Source: Salinibacterium sp. dk2585 (GTDB lineage: Bacteria > Actinomycetota > Actinomycetes > Actinomycetales > Microbacteriaceae). Taken from it: DNA of 64,000 nt. The notes beneath the pieces were generated by a model that ran no database searches, was not told where the DNA came from, and saw only the letters and a program-made list of their open reading frames with translations. This document shows positions 23,514 through 32,389 of this stretch, one piece after another. Within the stretch, counting starts at the first letter, position 1. Every line of letters begins with the position of its first letter. The DNA is taken from contig NZ_CP042856.1 of assembly GCF_008001035.1 (NCBI RefSeq), forward strand, positions 1,240,001 through 1,304,000, read 5' to 3'. The translations under genes were made by a program, and so were the position numbers.

Positions 23514-24419
23514 CTAGGCTTGATCGCTCGGACGGCTCATATGGGTGTAGTCAGACGGCGGCGGGAAATCCGGTCCGGGTGTCCAATCGATCTCGGGCCG
23601 GCCGCCACGCTCCGAGGTTAGCCTGAGGGCCGTGAGAAGCGCGTTCAAGGCGGCGTCCATAGCCCATGCGAGGTTGTCGAGATTGGCCGTGATCAAGGCC
23701 TGCGAATCATCGTTCACCCATTCGATGGAGGAGCCCATCAATGATCTCGACACGGACGGGTGAGTGAGCCCGCTCACGAAACTCCAGGTGCCGCGGGTTA
23801 GATTCGGGTCGAGACCGAGTTCGGGCGCGGCCTGCTCGATGATGTAGCCAAAACCGGGCAAGCCTGTGTTGATCTCGTCTGAGTTGATGCCCGCCGCGGC
23901 GGCAAGATCGCGGAGGAGGCGCTTTTTCGCCCGCACGTCCGTGGAATTGGCCCGCCGTGTCTTCTGCTTCCGCGACCTAGCAGATCGGTCTTCTCCTTCG
24001 ACCTGCGCCGTCATGGTCACGACGAAGCGATCGTCGTGCAGGATGTCGTCCATTCGAGTTCGAAGGACGCGCTTCAGCCGCTCCGTCTGGTCTGCGGGTG
24101 CTAGGAGCCATACAGCAAGAGAGCTAGCTTCGATCACGGTTCGCAAGAGCGGGTAGGCACCAATCATAGGTACGCGAAGACCGCCCGCGTCGTCCTTTCG
24201 AAGCACTAGGCGGACGGTTCGGAGAGCGTCTATCGAAACGGCAAGACAATGCCCAACGAGGTGGCTTGCCTGAAACGGGGCCAGCTGATGGTCGTCTTCT
24301 ACGAGCTCGGAGCCTTCGGCTGCGAGATCGTAGAAGTCCGCAGAGTTGCTCTCGATCGATTCGAACATCGCGAGCAGGTACTGGATGCGCTCGGGCGCGC
24401 GGTCATCCTCTGTTCTCAC
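23514..24419 (-). CDS. conserved hypothetical protein, HEPN/DUF5677-like
   Basis: 301 aa. The GTG start at 24419 has AGGAGG 8 nt upstream. The protein is mostly helical and soluble. Segments such as LLRTVIEASSLAVWLLAPAD, a basic SRKQKTRRAN linker and SFVSGLTHPSVSRSL recall helical families that contain a conserved T-x-H near the end (DUF5677-like), but this is resemblance only. No catalytic motif can be assigned. It is monocistronic and lies between the orphan ParA and the NucS-like nuclease, so a role in the island's defence genes is possible but unproven. The 227-nt gap between it and parA holds nothing recognisable. Confidence 0.7.
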   Translation of the reverse strand: MRTEDDRAPERIQYLLAMFESIESNSADFYDLAAEGSELVEDDHQLAPFQASHLVGHCLAVSIDALRTVRLVLRKDDAGGLRVPMIGAYPLLRTVIEASSLAVWLLAPADQTERLKRVLRTRMDDILHDDRFVVTMTAQVEGEDRSARSRKQKTRRANSTDVRAKKRLLRDLAAAAGINSDEINTGLPGFGYIIEQAAPELGLDPNLTRGTWSFVSGLTHPSVSRSLMGSSIEWVNDDSQALITANLDNLAWAMDAALNALLTALRLTSERGGRPEIDWTPGPDFPPPSDYTHMSRPSDQA

Positions 24420-24702
24420 CGATTCATCCTCCTGCGCTCGGTCATGGGGCGGTCAACGAGCGCGACACGAGCTGACGCCAGTACCTATGTCATGCCCGTT
24501 ATCTGATGTCTCGGTCCGCAACCTATCGACGCGCGCCGACGGGCGCAAGCACGCATACCGGCGTCTGGCAGCCTCGGCGGGGTGGCAGCGTCCGAGGTTG
24601 ATCGCCTCGCGGTGCGATTCGCTGTCAGACTGAGTGCGGGTGAGCGAAACCTGACCGCGGCATTCGCTCGTGGGATCCTGGGACTGAAGCGGAGAAGCTG
24701 TA

Positions 24703-25794
24703 ATGGCTGTAGAAATGGGTCTGTGGAGGGCAGAGGGAGACAAGCTGGTCAGGATTGTGCCCACTGCGATTGGTTTGGAGTCGCAGCTGGAGAACTACAT
24801 CGAATCCGACTCCGCGATGCTCGGTACGACGCTGCTTATCATCGGCAGGCAGGTGCCTACGGCTCACGGTGGCTATATCGACCTTCTCGCTCTTGACGAG
24901 ACCGCAGCAGTTCATGTTATCGAACTCAAACGTGACAAGACCCCGCGAGAGGTGACCGCACAGACGCTCGACTACGGATCGTGGGTCGCAACGCTCGGCC
25001 GGGCCGAGATCCACGCGATCTACGACCTTTACAGCCCGGGTACTGCTCTTGAAGAGGCCTTCGCTGAACGGTTTAACGAAACTTTGCCGGGCGAAGTTAA
25101 CGCCGCTCAGGTCTTCACGATCGTCGCCGCGAGCGTCGATCCCGCCACCGAGCGAATCGTTCGATTCCTGAACGAAGACTTCGGGGTGCCCATCAACGTC
25201 GTCTTCTTCCGTCATTTCATCGACAACGGAGCCGTCTATCTCGCTCGTACTTGGCTGGTCGAGAATGACGGCCAGACAGCGACAACGAACGCGATCTCGT
25301 CCCGTAAGACAAAGACGCGCGAGCCGTGGAACGGCTCTGATTGGTACGTGTCCTTTGGCGACAATCCCGGCGGCCGCCAGTGGGCAGACGCGATGAAGCA
25401 CGGATTCATTTCTGCCGGCGGTGGAGAGTGGTTTTCACGCACCCTGAAGAACCTCCAACCCGGTGCCCGTATCTTCGCGTGCATACCGAAGATCGGATAC
25501 GTCGGCGTCGGCACAGTCATCGGAGGAGCCCAGCGCTTCGATGAGACTGCAGTCACGATTGACGGCGCCGCGGCCCTTCTCACGGACCTGAACCTTGTCG
25601 GCAACTATCGCCACGACGGCGATGAGGATGACAACTTCGCGGAATGGGCGGTCCCAGTCGAATGGACCTACACCGTGCCGAAAGAGCAGGGGTTCTGGAA
25701 GACCGGAATGTTTGCCAATCAGAACACTGTGGCGAAGCTCCGTCAACAGTTCACCATCGAGCAAGTCTCGGCAGCGTTCGGGCTCGACGACTAG
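24703..25794 (+). CDS. PD-(D/E)XK nuclease (NucS/DUF91-like) with possible EVE/PUA-like C-terminal domain
   Basis: 363 aa, ATG at 24703 with GGAGAAG upstream. Residues 25-95 form a NucS/DUF91-type nuclease core: LLIIGRQ, D60 in HGGYIDLLA, E74-L-K76 in VIELKR, and Q87/Y91 in the following helix (TAQTLDYGSWV), the PD-(D/E)XK signature. After a second helical part, residues 212-300 (NGSDWYVSFGD, HGFISAGGGEW, ARIFACIPKIGYVGVG) look like a modified-base or RNA-reading EVE/PUA-type fold; that assignment is an inference. Such fusions would suit modification-dependent restriction. No methyltransferase is nearby. Confidence 0.75.
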   Translation: MAVEMGLWRAEGDKLVRIVPTAIGLESQLENYIESDSAMLGTTLLIIGRQVPTAHGGYIDLLALDETAAVHVIELKRDKTPREVTAQTLDYGSWVATLGRAEIHAIYDLYSPGTALEEAFAERFNETLPGEVNAAQVFTIVAASVDPATERIVRFLNEDFGVPINVVFFRHFIDNGAVYLARTWLVENDGQTATTNAISSRKTKTREPWNGSDWYVSFGDNPGGRQWADAMKHGFISAGGGEWFSRTLKNLQPGARIFACIPKIGYVGVGTVIGGAQRFDETAVTIDGAAALLTDLNLVGNYRHDGDEDDNFAEWAVPVEWTYTVPKEQGFWKTGMFANQNTVAKLRQQFTIEQVSAAFGLDD

Positions 25795-26132
25795 GCGGTG
25801 CAACCGGGTGCCATTGGATACCCGGCTCAGGTCCACACGGACGCGGTGTGACGGCCCGTGGAACAGAAGCCAACTATCCGGATGTTCCGGGCAGTTGCTC
25901 GCGAAGACTCCGGTCTGCGGTGGGAACCGGCACGTAGGGTCGGCAACCAAAAAGTGATCCTTGTGGATTGCTGACGTGGCAGCGCAGGTGGACGCCGAGA
26001 TGAACACGGTAGGAATCCTTCCGGGTTGGTGGTCGTTCTCCGCTCCCCCGCGCTCAACAATCCGTCATTCCTGCGGGTCGGTCGTCATCCCAGGTCTCGC
26101 CGCAAGCGGCGAATCGTCGATATCGTCCTCCC
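25795..26132. other. 338-nt intergenic gap
   Basis: No convincing gene, RNA or repeat. Short open frames on both strands lack ribosome sites and family resemblance. It may contain the promoter of the HEPN-type gene downstream. Confidence 0.5.
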
Positions 26133-26645
26133 ATGCCTTTCATCGATTCCAGTAGTGCTGCCGAGGAGCATGTCTTCGCTGCGTATGGCAGGGCGATGCA
26201 TGGTGCGCAGGCTCTCGAATACTGGCTCCGGGTTCTGGTTCAGGTACATCGGGTGGCAACGAAGCACTTCGCCTCTCACGAGGAACTGGAGCCAGCCTTC
26301 AACACACTCTCCACGTCGACGATGGGGACGGTGTTCGCTGCGCTTCGATCGCTCACGCAGAACCCGCCCCTGGAAGACAAGCTCACCCTCGCCGTTGCAG
26401 AGCGCAATCGCCTTGCCCACCAGTTCTTCGGACAGTGGGCGGATATCTGGACGGGCATCGAGACAGAGATCCGCATGATCGAGGACGTCGATCGCGTCAG
26501 GATCCTCTTCGAGGGCACCGTGCAGGATCTGGTGTCGATCATCGGCGACCATCTCGACACCATCGGATCGAACCCGGACGAGTACATTCCCGGCCTCGCC
26601 CAGCGCATCAGCGATGTGGTCGGCGACGGCTCGCTGCGGATCTGA
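26133..26645 (+). CDS. small HEPN-type protein with R-x4-H motif
   Basis: 170 aa, all-helical. Residues 91-96 read RNRLAH, preceded by an acidic residue and followed by QFF, matching the R-x4-6-H motif of HEPN ribonuclease domains. The helix near residue 30 (ALEYWLRVLVQVH) fits the first HEPN helix. HEPN proteins act as RNase toxins in toxin-antitoxin, CRISPR and abortive-infection systems, or as inactive scaffolds. No antitoxin (MNT or similar) gene is adjacent. No strong Shine-Dalgarno sequence is visible before ATG 26133. Confidence 0.65.
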   Translation: MPFIDSSSAAEEHVFAAYGRAMHGAQALEYWLRVLVQVHRVATKHFASHEELEPAFNTLSTSTMGTVFAALRSLTQNPPLEDKLTLAVAERNRLAHQFFGQWADIWTGIETEIRMIEDVDRVRILFEGTVQDLVSIIGDHLDTIGSNPDEYIPGLAQRISDVVGDGSLRI

Positions 26646-26769
26646 GCTCGGGAAGGCGCGAGACCGCCTTCACGCTGATAACAGCACTTACGTCCAGCTC
26701 CGAAGCCCCGCCCCTCCGTGTCCAAGACTATTCACTGGGACACGACGCCCGTCGGAGTTGAGTGGCTCT

Positions 26770-27771
26770 CTAGAAGCGAGTGATCTGGCGCGCCAGTGCC
26801 TCGATCGTCGTCGGAACCGCTAGCGCTTCGAATCCGCTCGGAATGAGTCCGAGCCTGTGGACCCGAAGCTCTGCGTTCTCTGCTCTGCCATCGCGGTGCC
26901 GCGCCACCTCCTCTACCATCAACAGGCCACACCATTCCAGCACCTTTCGCGCCGATGAGTATGCGTCACGATGGATTCCGTAATGTCTCAGCCGGACGTC
27001 AGCGGGGACCACGAGAAGCCCGTTCTCGGGCCACCCACCTTTCTGGCACGCCACCATCAGTAGGAGAGCGATCTCTGAATCTTCGAGAACATGCAACCAT
27101 CCGTTTGCGACGAACCCGGCGGGCATTTCAAATGTCGCCTCGCCTCGACTCGGCACGTAGTACTCTTCCTTTTCTCCGACGGCTTCGACGCCGCATTCGT
27201 TAAGAAGAACAAAGTCCTTCATTCGATCGCGCGCGCCAGGTTCGCCAGGTATTGCGACGAGGCCCGCCTCGGCCAGGGCAGCGAGCGCACTTCGCACGCT
27301 GCGCGCACGCTTGTTCCTTGCTGTCAGGTACACTCCGCCCTGGTTGCTGTCGGCTGCGTCAGTGACAATCAGGTCTGCCAATCCGAGCGTTCTTGAGCTG
27401 CCTGCTACCCCGAAGCCCAACTCACCTAGTCGTGCTTTCGCGCCTGGCTTGCGCTTCGTCTGCACGAGGGCGAGAAGTGTCAGGGCAAAGCGGAGAGTCG
27501 CTCCGCGGCTCGTGATCAATCGTGTAGCTGGCGGCCGCTGGTTGCGCGGCGGGGCCTTTCGGTCTGACGCATCAAGATCGATATCGCTTTCTCGATACGA
27601 GAAGCCCGAGCGGACGACGAGTCCGGTGGATGGAATCGTGCCGGGCATGGCCCCGTAGACCCGATCGATCCTAGCGACGTGTTCCGGTCGACCAAGCCGT
27701 TGAAGACGTGCCTGCAGTTTCAACCGCTCCTTCGAGGTCGGCGGGCGGGTGAAGTCAACGGTGTCGGCCAT
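26770..27771 (-). CDS. hypothetical protein with two apparent winged-helix regions
   Basis: 333 aa from ATG 27769-27771 (GGGGGT about 8 nt upstream; a TTG lies just before). Around residues 150-180 KRARSVRSALAALAEAGLVA looks like a wing-preceding recognition helix, and around 270-300 a second unit (DVRLRHYGIHRDAYSSARKVLEWCGLL) repeats the pattern. Dual winged helices occur in plasmid replication initiators and some regulators, so with the orphan ParA this may be a plasmid relic; that is a guess. No enzyme motif is visible. Confidence 0.65.
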   Translation of the reverse strand: MADTVDFTRPPTSKERLKLQARLQRLGRPEHVARIDRVYGAMPGTIPSTGLVVRSGFSYRESDIDLDASDRKAPPRNQRPPATRLITSRGATLRFALTLLALVQTKRKPGAKARLGELGFGVAGSSRTLGLADLIVTDAADSNQGGVYLTARNKRARSVRSALAALAEAGLVAIPGEPGARDRMKDFVLLNECGVEAVGEKEEYYVPSRGEATFEMPAGFVANGWLHVLEDSEIALLLMVACQKGGWPENGLLVVPADVRLRHYGIHRDAYSSARKVLEWCGLLMVEEVARHRDGRAENAELRVHRLGLIPSGFEALAVPTTIEALARQITRF

Positions 27772-27976
27772 GGACAACCCCCATTTATGTCGAATAAATC
27801 TGAACGTCTTAACCGGGCAGAGGCGTCGTCTCACAACCGTTAATCTTCGTGATCGAGTCTGGCTGGTTGAAGCGTCTTTTCAGCATAGTGGACAGCCCCG
27901 GTCATCTGTGGATTACTGGCCGACAGAGCGGTCAAATTGGGGCTGCGCGAGACAGAAGTTGAGGAGGTGACTGGCG

Positions 27977-28186
27977 ATGGCGGCAGAACGCCGGAAGCCT
28001 GGGGCCGGACCCGAGTCGGGAATGTGGTTCAGTATCGCGGAGGCAGTGCGAGATGGCTGGGGGGCTACCGCACGTCTCAGCACGGTTCTTGTTGTGAGGG
28101 CCTTGCTCCCCGTCGGTGTGATCGTTGCTGTAGGCGACAGCGGGGTCGGGTCTATCTTGTGGGCAGCGCTCTGGTCTCTTCGTTGA
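27977..28186 (+). CDS. small membrane protein (69 aa)
   Basis: The ATG at 27977 is preceded by a near-perfect AGGAGGTGA (27962-27970) at 6-nt spacing, which makes this short frame credible. The product has a charged N-terminus (MAAERRKPGAGPESG) and a hydrophobic C-terminal half (STVLVVRALLPVGVIVAV...ILWAALWSLR), probably one or two membrane helices. It could be a small toxin, holin-like or accessory membrane protein; no family is recognised. Confidence 0.55.
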   Translation: MAAERRKPGAGPESGMWFSIAEAVRDGWGATARLSTVLVVRALLPVGVIVAVGDSGVGSILWAALWSLR

Positions 28187-28367
28187 ATAGCACTCGCGTT
28201 CCTTGGGCGGCAGCACGGATCGCCGTACGCGTTTCGTGGGACTGCGCGCGATCAAGATGGAGGGCGCACGGGACTCGTCGCCACGCTGCATGCCCCATCG
28301 CTAGAGTTCGATGATGCGCCAGGACGGCGAGTGAACAATGTAGGCATGAACGCGAGGTAGTCGCCGA

Positions 28368-28892
28368 ATGATTCCTGAACCATGGTCGACCTTGATTCCC
28401 CTCGTCCTAGGCGCGGCGCTCGCCGGTATTTTCAGCATCCTCGGCGGAACCCTACAGAGCGGGCGTGAGCATGACCGCTGGATACGACAGTCAAGAATGG
28501 AGGCCTACACCGAGTTCCTGATCGCACTTGATGCATGGGACAGCGCGTCTACGACTGACCGCATTCGAATGCTCGTTGAACGGCCCCATGATGTCGACAA
28601 GTACAAGTCAGTAGTCAGCGATGCTGAGCGCCGGTTCGGAGCCGCTGTCTCCAGGGTGTACCTCCTGGGTCCCGACGTTGTTCGGCAGGCGGCCGGACGC
28701 TGTCACGGACTTGCACTGGACAGAGCGGTCGCTTTCGAGCAGCTCTCTGAACCCAACGATCTCGTCAACTTTGATGTGGACGATGCGGACGCACAGGCGC
28801 AGGCGAGAGGTGTCTTACTCGCCCTGATGAATAGAGCAATCGGAATTGGCCCGAGGAGTCAATTTGGAAGGCGGTTTCGCCGCGTCGAGTAG
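28368..28892 (+). CDS. hypothetical membrane-anchored protein
   Basis: 174 aa. One N-terminal membrane helix (TLIPLVLGAALAGIFSILGG, residues 8-27) is followed by a soluble helical domain with HDRWIRQSRMEAYTEFLIALD. This layout, a membrane anchor then a short helical bundle beginning with a W-R-x-E-AY segment, is common among unassigned actinobacterial proteins. No enzymatic motif. It stands alone on the plus strand, 181 nt after the small membrane protein. Confidence 0.65.
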   Translation: MIPEPWSTLIPLVLGAALAGIFSILGGTLQSGREHDRWIRQSRMEAYTEFLIALDAWDSASTTDRIRMLVERPHDVDKYKSVVSDAERRFGAAVSRVYLLGPDVVRQAAGRCHGLALDRAVAFEQLSEPNDLVNFDVDDADAQAQARGVLLALMNRAIGIGPRSQFGRRFRRVE

Positions 28893-28992
28893 GAAACTAC
28901 CTAGTTCTGCAGTGAGGGCCGGGTTCGAACAAGCGACTCAGCGGCAGTATGGATTCTCCAGCGCTCGCCCGCTTCAACCAACCCAAAATTGC

Positions 28993-29982
28993 TCAGCGCG
29001 ATGGAAAGTCCTCGCCTAGCAGCCGACTTCGACTACTCTCGCGGCCTGTCACCGGGTCGCTCCACTTCATGTCAATGTCCCCCGGGCGTCGGATCGGCTC
29101 TTCAACTTGCGACGCTCGACGCTGGAGCACTTCATTTCGGAATGATTCGGACAGGCGCTCGACCTTTTCGGAGTTGCCGGTCGTGTCGAACTCGTAGATG
29201 GTGATTTCGACAGCGACGAAGAGCTCAATCATGCGGAGACGTTCCAAGAAGCGGATTTTTCTCCAGAACGGCGACGCGGACCATTCGTCAATTTCGGGAT
29301 CGATTCCAACGCGAGGGTTGTATTGCAGTTCTTCGGGCTCCACCGCGCGTTCGAACTTGAGGCGTCCGAGGCGGCAGATTCCATTCCGGACGGTTCGCTC
29401 GCCCCAGCTGAATACGGGAGCGGCGTCACGCGGCACCCCAATGACGGGCTCGGCCTCTGCGATTCGTGCGGTCGACACTGCGAGGGTCCTGTGTCTGTCG
29501 ATTCGGGCCAGTCGATTGAGCCAGCCGAGGTAGTTTCCGTCTGGGTTGGAATTGAAGGGCTGCATAGTCAGGAGCATCTCGCGATGATGTTCTGCAAGCG
29601 GCGCGAGCCGGTAGAGATTTCGCCGCCAGGACGACTCATCGTCATAGATCGGGTACTGCAGGGCGGATTCGCCAGGTGGCGGGTATTGCCTTGAGGTGTG
29701 CACGGCCGCAGCCCAGATCACATAGTCGAGTGCGCTTCGCAGGTTGTACAGCCATTCTCCGAAGAGGACCGACAGCGCTGGTGGCATGGGGGTTCGCAGA
29801 TGGACTTGCATCTCGTACTCCGCGATCGACATTCGTCGCAATCGGAACTCGAAGGGGTGGGGCTCCAGGAACTCGTTCCATACGTGAGCCATCTCCGCCG
29901 AGTGCTCGCTGGCTCGGGCTACACGCAACCGTGCTGGGTCAAACTCGTTGGACACCACGCACGCATACCAAGCGCTCGGCAT
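28993..29982 (-). CDS. conserved hypothetical protein, NLRSALD family (HEPN-like)
   Basis: 329 aa. Residues about 70-95 carry LFGEWLYNLRSALDYVIWAA, the hallmark of a widespread unassigned family usually written GDALHNLRSALDH, and a later GWLNRLARIDRHRTL segment also fits it. The helical pattern resembles HEPN folds, but no R-x4-H is apparent. Its start is 9 nt after the stop of the coiled-coil gene upstream, so the two probably form an operon. ATG 29982 was chosen; a GTG at 29955 is possible. Confidence 0.7.
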   Translation of the reverse strand: MPSAWYACVVSNEFDPARLRVARASEHSAEMAHVWNEFLEPHPFEFRLRRMSIAEYEMQVHLRTPMPPALSVLFGEWLYNLRSALDYVIWAAAVHTSRQYPPPGESALQYPIYDDESSWRRNLYRLAPLAEHHREMLLTMQPFNSNPDGNYLGWLNRLARIDRHRTLAVSTARIAEAEPVIGVPRDAAPVFSWGERTVRNGICRLGRLKFERAVEPEELQYNPRVGIDPEIDEWSASPFWRKIRFLERLRMIELFVAVEITIYEFDTTGNSEKVERLSESFRNEVLQRRASQVEEPIRRPGDIDMKWSDPVTGRESSRSRLLGEDFPSR

Positions 29983-29991
29983 ATCGACGAT

Positions 29992-31230
29992 TCATCCCAG
30001 CGCGCTCCTTGCTGCATCGAGCGCTCTTCTCGCCAGGGGACGCGTTGTTGGATGTATGTACAGTGCGACCCCTCCAACGGCCAGTGCTGGAACAATCAAC
30101 TTCGGACCGACCTCTTTGCCGGCGTTCTGCAGTTGTCTTGTGTCCCGAGCAGCACGCAGCCATGCGGGCACTGTTACTTCCTGGCGTTTCGAGCTGATTC
30201 CGAGTGGTGTGTGCAGGTCGGCCACTGCTTTCCCTACGTTGTTTGCCGCGCCCGAGACCTTTTTTGCTGGCCTGGAGTGCAGCACCACGTGCGAGTTCGC
30301 TGTTCCTGCTGCCTCGTCCATCCGCGCTACCAACTGCTCAGACGCCTCCAGAATCTCCGAGCGTCTCTCTCGCCGATGTCTCTCCAACGCGTTGCGTTGG
30401 TCATCGAGCCGGTCGGGTGATTCTTCCAAGACCCTGTCGAGACGCATCACGTCGAGCGCGTCCTGCAGTTCAAAGCAATGGGCGATGACGGCCAAGAACT
30501 CGGCGACCTCTTCTTCCACGCTGCTGGCGAGTTTCGCGCGCTCGCTCGCCTTCTTCACGTCGTCCAACTTGCTCGCGGCTCGATCGAGACCGACGATTGC
30601 CCAACTCAGTAGGTCATCTATCGCTCCGACTCTGTCTTGCACAGTCGACCATGTCGTCGGGTCCGTTTGGCCGCCCTGCTCTTCCCGCACGCTCAAGGCG
30701 CGATCGATGCTGCGACGGGAGCCGAATAGCTTGGCGAGCTCCACATCCTTTTGAGCGCGAAGCACCTCGGTAACTCTTGAGTCGATCTGTCGCAGGTATG
30801 CCTTGATCTCGCGCATCTCTTGCTGGCGCGCGATCTGTGCCATCACTCCAGCAGCTCCCGCGAGCACGGCCGGGTTGGTGAGGAGGGTGCCGGCACCGTT
30901 CTCGACCTGTAGCCACTTGCCAATTGAACCCGGGTCACCAATCATTGCGTGGCTCACGCCGCGAGTCTTCGACTCCATGAAGCCGAATTCCTTGACCAGC
31001 TCAGCGGACTCCTCCGTCAGCTTGACCCACCTGCCAGAGCTCGATGCAATCTCGGAGACCCCACCGGCGAGGGCGTCAACGGTCTGAGCGAGATCGCCCA
31101 ATTTGTCCAGGTTGAGTTGCTGAGAGCTCGCGAGTAGGCCCTTCTCGCGGAGGAACCGCTCGACGGCGGACTTCTTACCTACAAGAGCCACACCCTCTCC
31201 ATCGCTAATTAGCTCGATGTTGTCGCTCAC
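29992..31230 (-). CDS. hypothetical coiled-coil protein with two hydrophobic segments
   Basis: 412 aa from GTG 31228-31230, selected because AGGAGG lies 7 nt upstream; the longer frame has no such site. The N-terminus (IELISDGEGVALVGKKSAVERFLR) is a small compact domain. A hydrophobic stretch (LLTNPAVLAGAAGVMAQIA) is followed by long charged helices with coiled-coil character (about residues 150-300). A second hydrophobic helix (KLIVPALAVGGVALYI) is near the C-terminus. The layout recalls membrane-inserting helical proteins, but no family can be named. It is coupled to the NLRSALD-family gene. Confidence 0.7.
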   Translation of the reverse strand: MSDNIELISDGEGVALVGKKSAVERFLREKGLLASSQQLNLDKLGDLAQTVDALAGGVSEIASSSGRWVKLTEESAELVKEFGFMESKTRGVSHAMIGDPGSIGKWLQVENGAGTLLTNPAVLAGAAGVMAQIARQQEMREIKAYLRQIDSRVTEVLRAQKDVELAKLFGSRRSIDRALSVREEQGGQTDPTTWSTVQDRVGAIDDLLSWAIVGLDRAASKLDDVKKASERAKLASSVEEEVAEFLAVIAHCFELQDALDVMRLDRVLEESPDRLDDQRNALERHRRERRSEILEASEQLVARMDEAAGTANSHVVLHSRPAKKVSGAANNVGKAVADLHTPLGISSKRQEVTVPAWLRAARDTRQLQNAGKEVGPKLIVPALAVGGVALYIHPTTRPLARRALDAARSALG

Positions 31231-31456
31231 AGCGTGACCTCCTATGGCCCGCAGGCCTGGCAACAAGGCCGGGAGAGTGCCGCGACCTATGCCGCCAAAC
31301 ATAGCGGAGGGCTCGACTTGGTCTGCTGCGGTGAAACATGCCTGTCCAGTTCGAAGACGGGGCTGCCGCAGGGTAGATGACGGTGTCACCTATCCGTTCA
31401 GCAGTCAATACACGGAAACTCGCTATATCGCTTGGACACGTGATTTCCGGTGAGCG

Positions 31457-32134
31457 TTACGGAGCGAAAAGAAAGTTCCAGACCTTCAATGCCGGCCTAG
31501 CAATCCACTTCTTCCATTGTGCCTTCACCCACCAACGAGTCTTGCGGAAGGCAAACCGCACAACGCCAGTCGGGCGTGCTTCATTCTCGGTGAGCCGCCG
31601 AGATGCGTACTCGGCGTCTAGCCGAGTACGCATTCGCCGTGCGCTACGCGTAACGCGACGTGCGTGGCGCGGAAGAGCTTCGCCTCGGAGCCAAGCCGCG
31701 ACGATTTCGAAGCCTGCCCAAGACATCTGGATGTACCCAATTTGAGGAGTTTGGCCGATACTCTCGCCCTCGCGGTACGCAGTTGACTGCAGACCGATTC
31801 CGTCCATCAGAGTTAACGCCGCATCACGATGTCTTCCTCGACCCGCCATGTTCGCGGCTCCGGCCGCTAAGGGCCCGGCGACCTTGCTCCACTCTTCGTC
31901 ATAGACCTCGCAGACTGTATCCATTCGCTTGCCAGGCCATGTCGTTTGGGCGAACGCGGAGAAGTTGAAGAACGTCATCATTACAGCGTGGACTTCTTCG
32001 CGGACAAGTTTCGTTTGCTCGTCACGACGTCGAGTTCGCTCGTTGTACAACGCGATGCTTTGGGCGATCAGGACGCCAAGGAGAGCGATCACCGCGACGA
32101 CTATAGCCACCCATACCGGCGTTGAGGTCTCCAT
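31457..32134 (-). CDS. hypothetical protein with one N-terminal membrane helix
   Basis: 225 aa from ATG 32134; ATG 32161 is an alternative, and neither has a clear ribosome site. A membrane helix (VWVAIVVAVIALLGVLIAQSIAL) leads into a charged helix (YNERTRRRDEQTKLVREEVH) and a soluble region ending in a basic Trp/Lys-rich tail (WWVKAQWKKWIARPALKVW). No known domain. It follows the TIR-like gene on the same strand at 256 nt and precedes the coiled-coil gene. Confidence 0.6.
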   Translation of the reverse strand: METSTPVWVAIVVAVIALLGVLIAQSIALYNERTRRRDEQTKLVREEVHAVMMTFFNFSAFAQTTWPGKRMDTVCEVYDEEWSKVAGPLAAGAANMAGRGRHRDAALTLMDGIGLQSTAYREGESIGQTPQIGYIQMSWAGFEIVAAWLRGEALPRHARRVTRSARRMRTRLDAEYASRRLTENEARPTGVVRFAFRKTRWWVKAQWKKWIARPALKVWNFLFAP

Positions 32135-32389
32135 GCTGATGAGCGTATCTGGGCCAGCCATATCCAATGTGCTGGCATCAGCTCTCGCTTCAGCCGGCAG
32201 CCCCTTCGTGACGGTACTTCCTCGGTGCGAGTCCTTCTTCGATTTCCAAGTGCTGTAGCCGTGTGCTGCGCCGGGGCGCCCCTTCCTTGCCGCCCCGTCG
32301 ACCCACACAGGCGAAAATCGTCGGCGCTGAACGACAAACCGCGAAGACGTGGATCGCCGGCTGGTTCGCGAGGAGCTCAGAGCAACAAG

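Noticed and set aside
27937-28314. 125-codon plus-strand frame overlapping the 69-aa gene
   Set aside because: The competing frame has AGGAGGTGA and a credible membrane helix; this one has neither.
28927-28945. GGGTTCGAAC T-loop-like sequence
   Set aside because: A single short match without other tRNA arms.
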